A stretch of DNA of 64,000 nt from Oryzisolibacter propanilivorax (lineage in GTDB: Bacteria > Pseudomonadota > Gammaproteobacteria > Burkholderiales > Burkholderiaceae_C). The stretch covers positions 234,077 through 298,076 of the forward strand of contig NZ_FNHP01000006.1 of assembly GCF_900103645.1 (NCBI RefSeq). The letters are read 5' to 3'. The number at the start of each line of letters is the position of its first letter. Position 1 is the stretch's first letter. A program made the translations under genes and the position numbers. Positions 63,455 through 64,000 of the stretch are shown piece by piece. The notes under the pieces are model-generated. The model was not told the DNA's origin, did no database searches, and worked only from the letters and a program-made list of their open reading frames with translations.

Positions 63455-64000
63455 TCAAAAGCTTTCCCAGTCGTCCTGCGCACCGGCCATTGCCAGCTCG
63501 GCACGTGGCGGCGCAGCGATGCGCGGCGCGGCGGGCGCAGGCGCGGCGGCCTTCTTGATGGCAGCGGGCGCAGGCATGCGCGGCTTGCCTGCGCCGTCAG
63601 CCAAGCGCGGTGCAGGCATTGCCGCTGCCGCGCGCGGCAGCGGCCGGGCGCCAGTAGCCGGTGCCTCCTGCCCCACCCGGAACACCGCCACCACCTGCGC
63701 CAGGCGCTGCGCCTGCTCGTGCATGGCTGCCGCCGCCGCGCTGGACTGCTCGACCAGCGCCGCGTTTTGCTGCGTCATCTGGTCGAGCTGCGCCACCGCC
63801 TGGTTGACTTGGCCGATGCCATTGGCCTGTTCAGCCGAAGACGCCGTGATCTCGGCAATGAGCTCGCCCACCCGGCGCACGCCCTCGACGATGCCGTGCA
63901 TGCCTTGGCCGGCCTGTTCGACCTGCGCCGAGCCGGCCTGCACGCTGTCCACGCTGGCGCCGATCAGCTGCTTGATCTCCTTGGCCGCCTCGGCCGAGCG
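63455..64000 (-). CDS. Methyl-accepting chemotaxis protein, C-terminal part (gene runs off the right edge)
   Basis: The last 181 codons are visible: the end of the signalling coiled coil (RSAEAAKEIKQLIGASVDSV, then NGIGQVNQAVAQLDQMTQQN), followed by an Ala/Pro/Arg-rich flexible linker of about 75 residues and the terminal DWESF. That ending resembles the NWETF-type pentapeptide that tethers CheR and CheB. The sensor part lies outside the window. 63 bp upstream of the TRAP binding-protein gene, in the same direction. Confidence 0.92.
   Translation of the reverse strand, partial: RSAEAAKEIKQLIGASVDSVQAGSAQVEQAGQGMHGIVEGVRRVGELIAEITASSAEQANGIGQVNQAVAQLDQMTQQNAALVEQSSAAAAAMHEQAQRLAQVVAVFRVGQEAPATGARPLPRAAAAMPAPRLADGAGKPRMPAPAAIKKAAAPAPAAPRIAAPPRAELAMAGAQDDWESF

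Overview
The window is GC-rich (high GC throughout, strong G/C third-position bias) chromosomal DNA from a betaproteobacterium. Gene content and order (rpsP-rimM-trmD-rplS, ribF-ileS-lspA, rpmB-rpmG, livHMGF, a paired two-subunit acyl-CoA dehydrogenase) and a very abundant dispersed double-hairpin repeat point to Burkholderiales, most likely Comamonadaceae (Acidovorax/Alicycliphilus/Melaminivora-like). This placement is inferred from recognition of families, not from a search. nnrS suggests exposure to nitric oxide or denitrification.

Layout. 1-425 is the right edge of an integrated element: the start of a tyrosine integrase gene reading leftwards, three 11-bp-spaced iterons, and a displaced 3' fragment of a tRNA-Lys(CTT) gene. 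From about 430 the chromosome proper begins: an RRM RNA-binding protein, a second-type infA and a small conserved ORF, then a 660-bp gene-less stretch with an AT-rich island. 2.1-10.5 kb is the most unusual metabolic block: nnrS, a TonB-dependent receptor plus a complete NitT/TauT-type ABC transporter in one operon, a divergent Crp/Fnr regulator with a Fur-like site between them, then DUF2946 and a PCu(A)C periplasmic copper chaperone. This looks like a metal (iron or copper) acquisition and handling island.

10.6-20.3 kb holds a Bcr/CflA efflux pump, a diguanylate cyclase with duplicated sensor modules, an RGG-tailed DEAD-box helicase, livK, orn, a Ste24-like M48 protease, a pterin dehydratase and rsgA. 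20.3-28.0 kb has a CobD/CbiB-like membrane protein, a NudL-type Nudix enzyme, the rpsP-rimM-trmD-rplS operon, a GNAT acetyltransferase, a TM2 protein, and the Pit phosphate transporter with its DUF47 partner. 28-32 kb is livHMGF without its own binding protein. 32-42.7 kb is housekeeping: rarA, a uracil-DNA-glycosylase-like protein, lolA-ftsK, trxB, rpmB-rpmG, rsmB, an unknown membrane protein, purN and a DUF480 protein. 42.7-50.4 kb holds two paired acyl-CoA dehydrogenases, an HNH protein, and ribF-ileS-lspA.

50.4-64 kb is rich in signalling: three chemoreceptors (the last cut by the window edge and ending in a CheR/CheB-tether-like pentapeptide), a TRAP-type periplasmic binding protein translationally coupled to a membrane GGDEF-EAL protein, and between them a Na/Pi cotransporter, a bile-acid:sodium-symporter-like protein, a DUF4743 Nudix enzyme, a quinone oxidoreductase and an EamA transporter.

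Across the whole window about 11-13 copies (plus weaker remnants) of a 55-65 bp imperfect repeat lie mostly at gene ends. Several are in frame inside genes (acyl-CoA dehydrogenase, Nudix, rarA) or provide the first or last codons of a protein (nnrS, the UDG-like gene).
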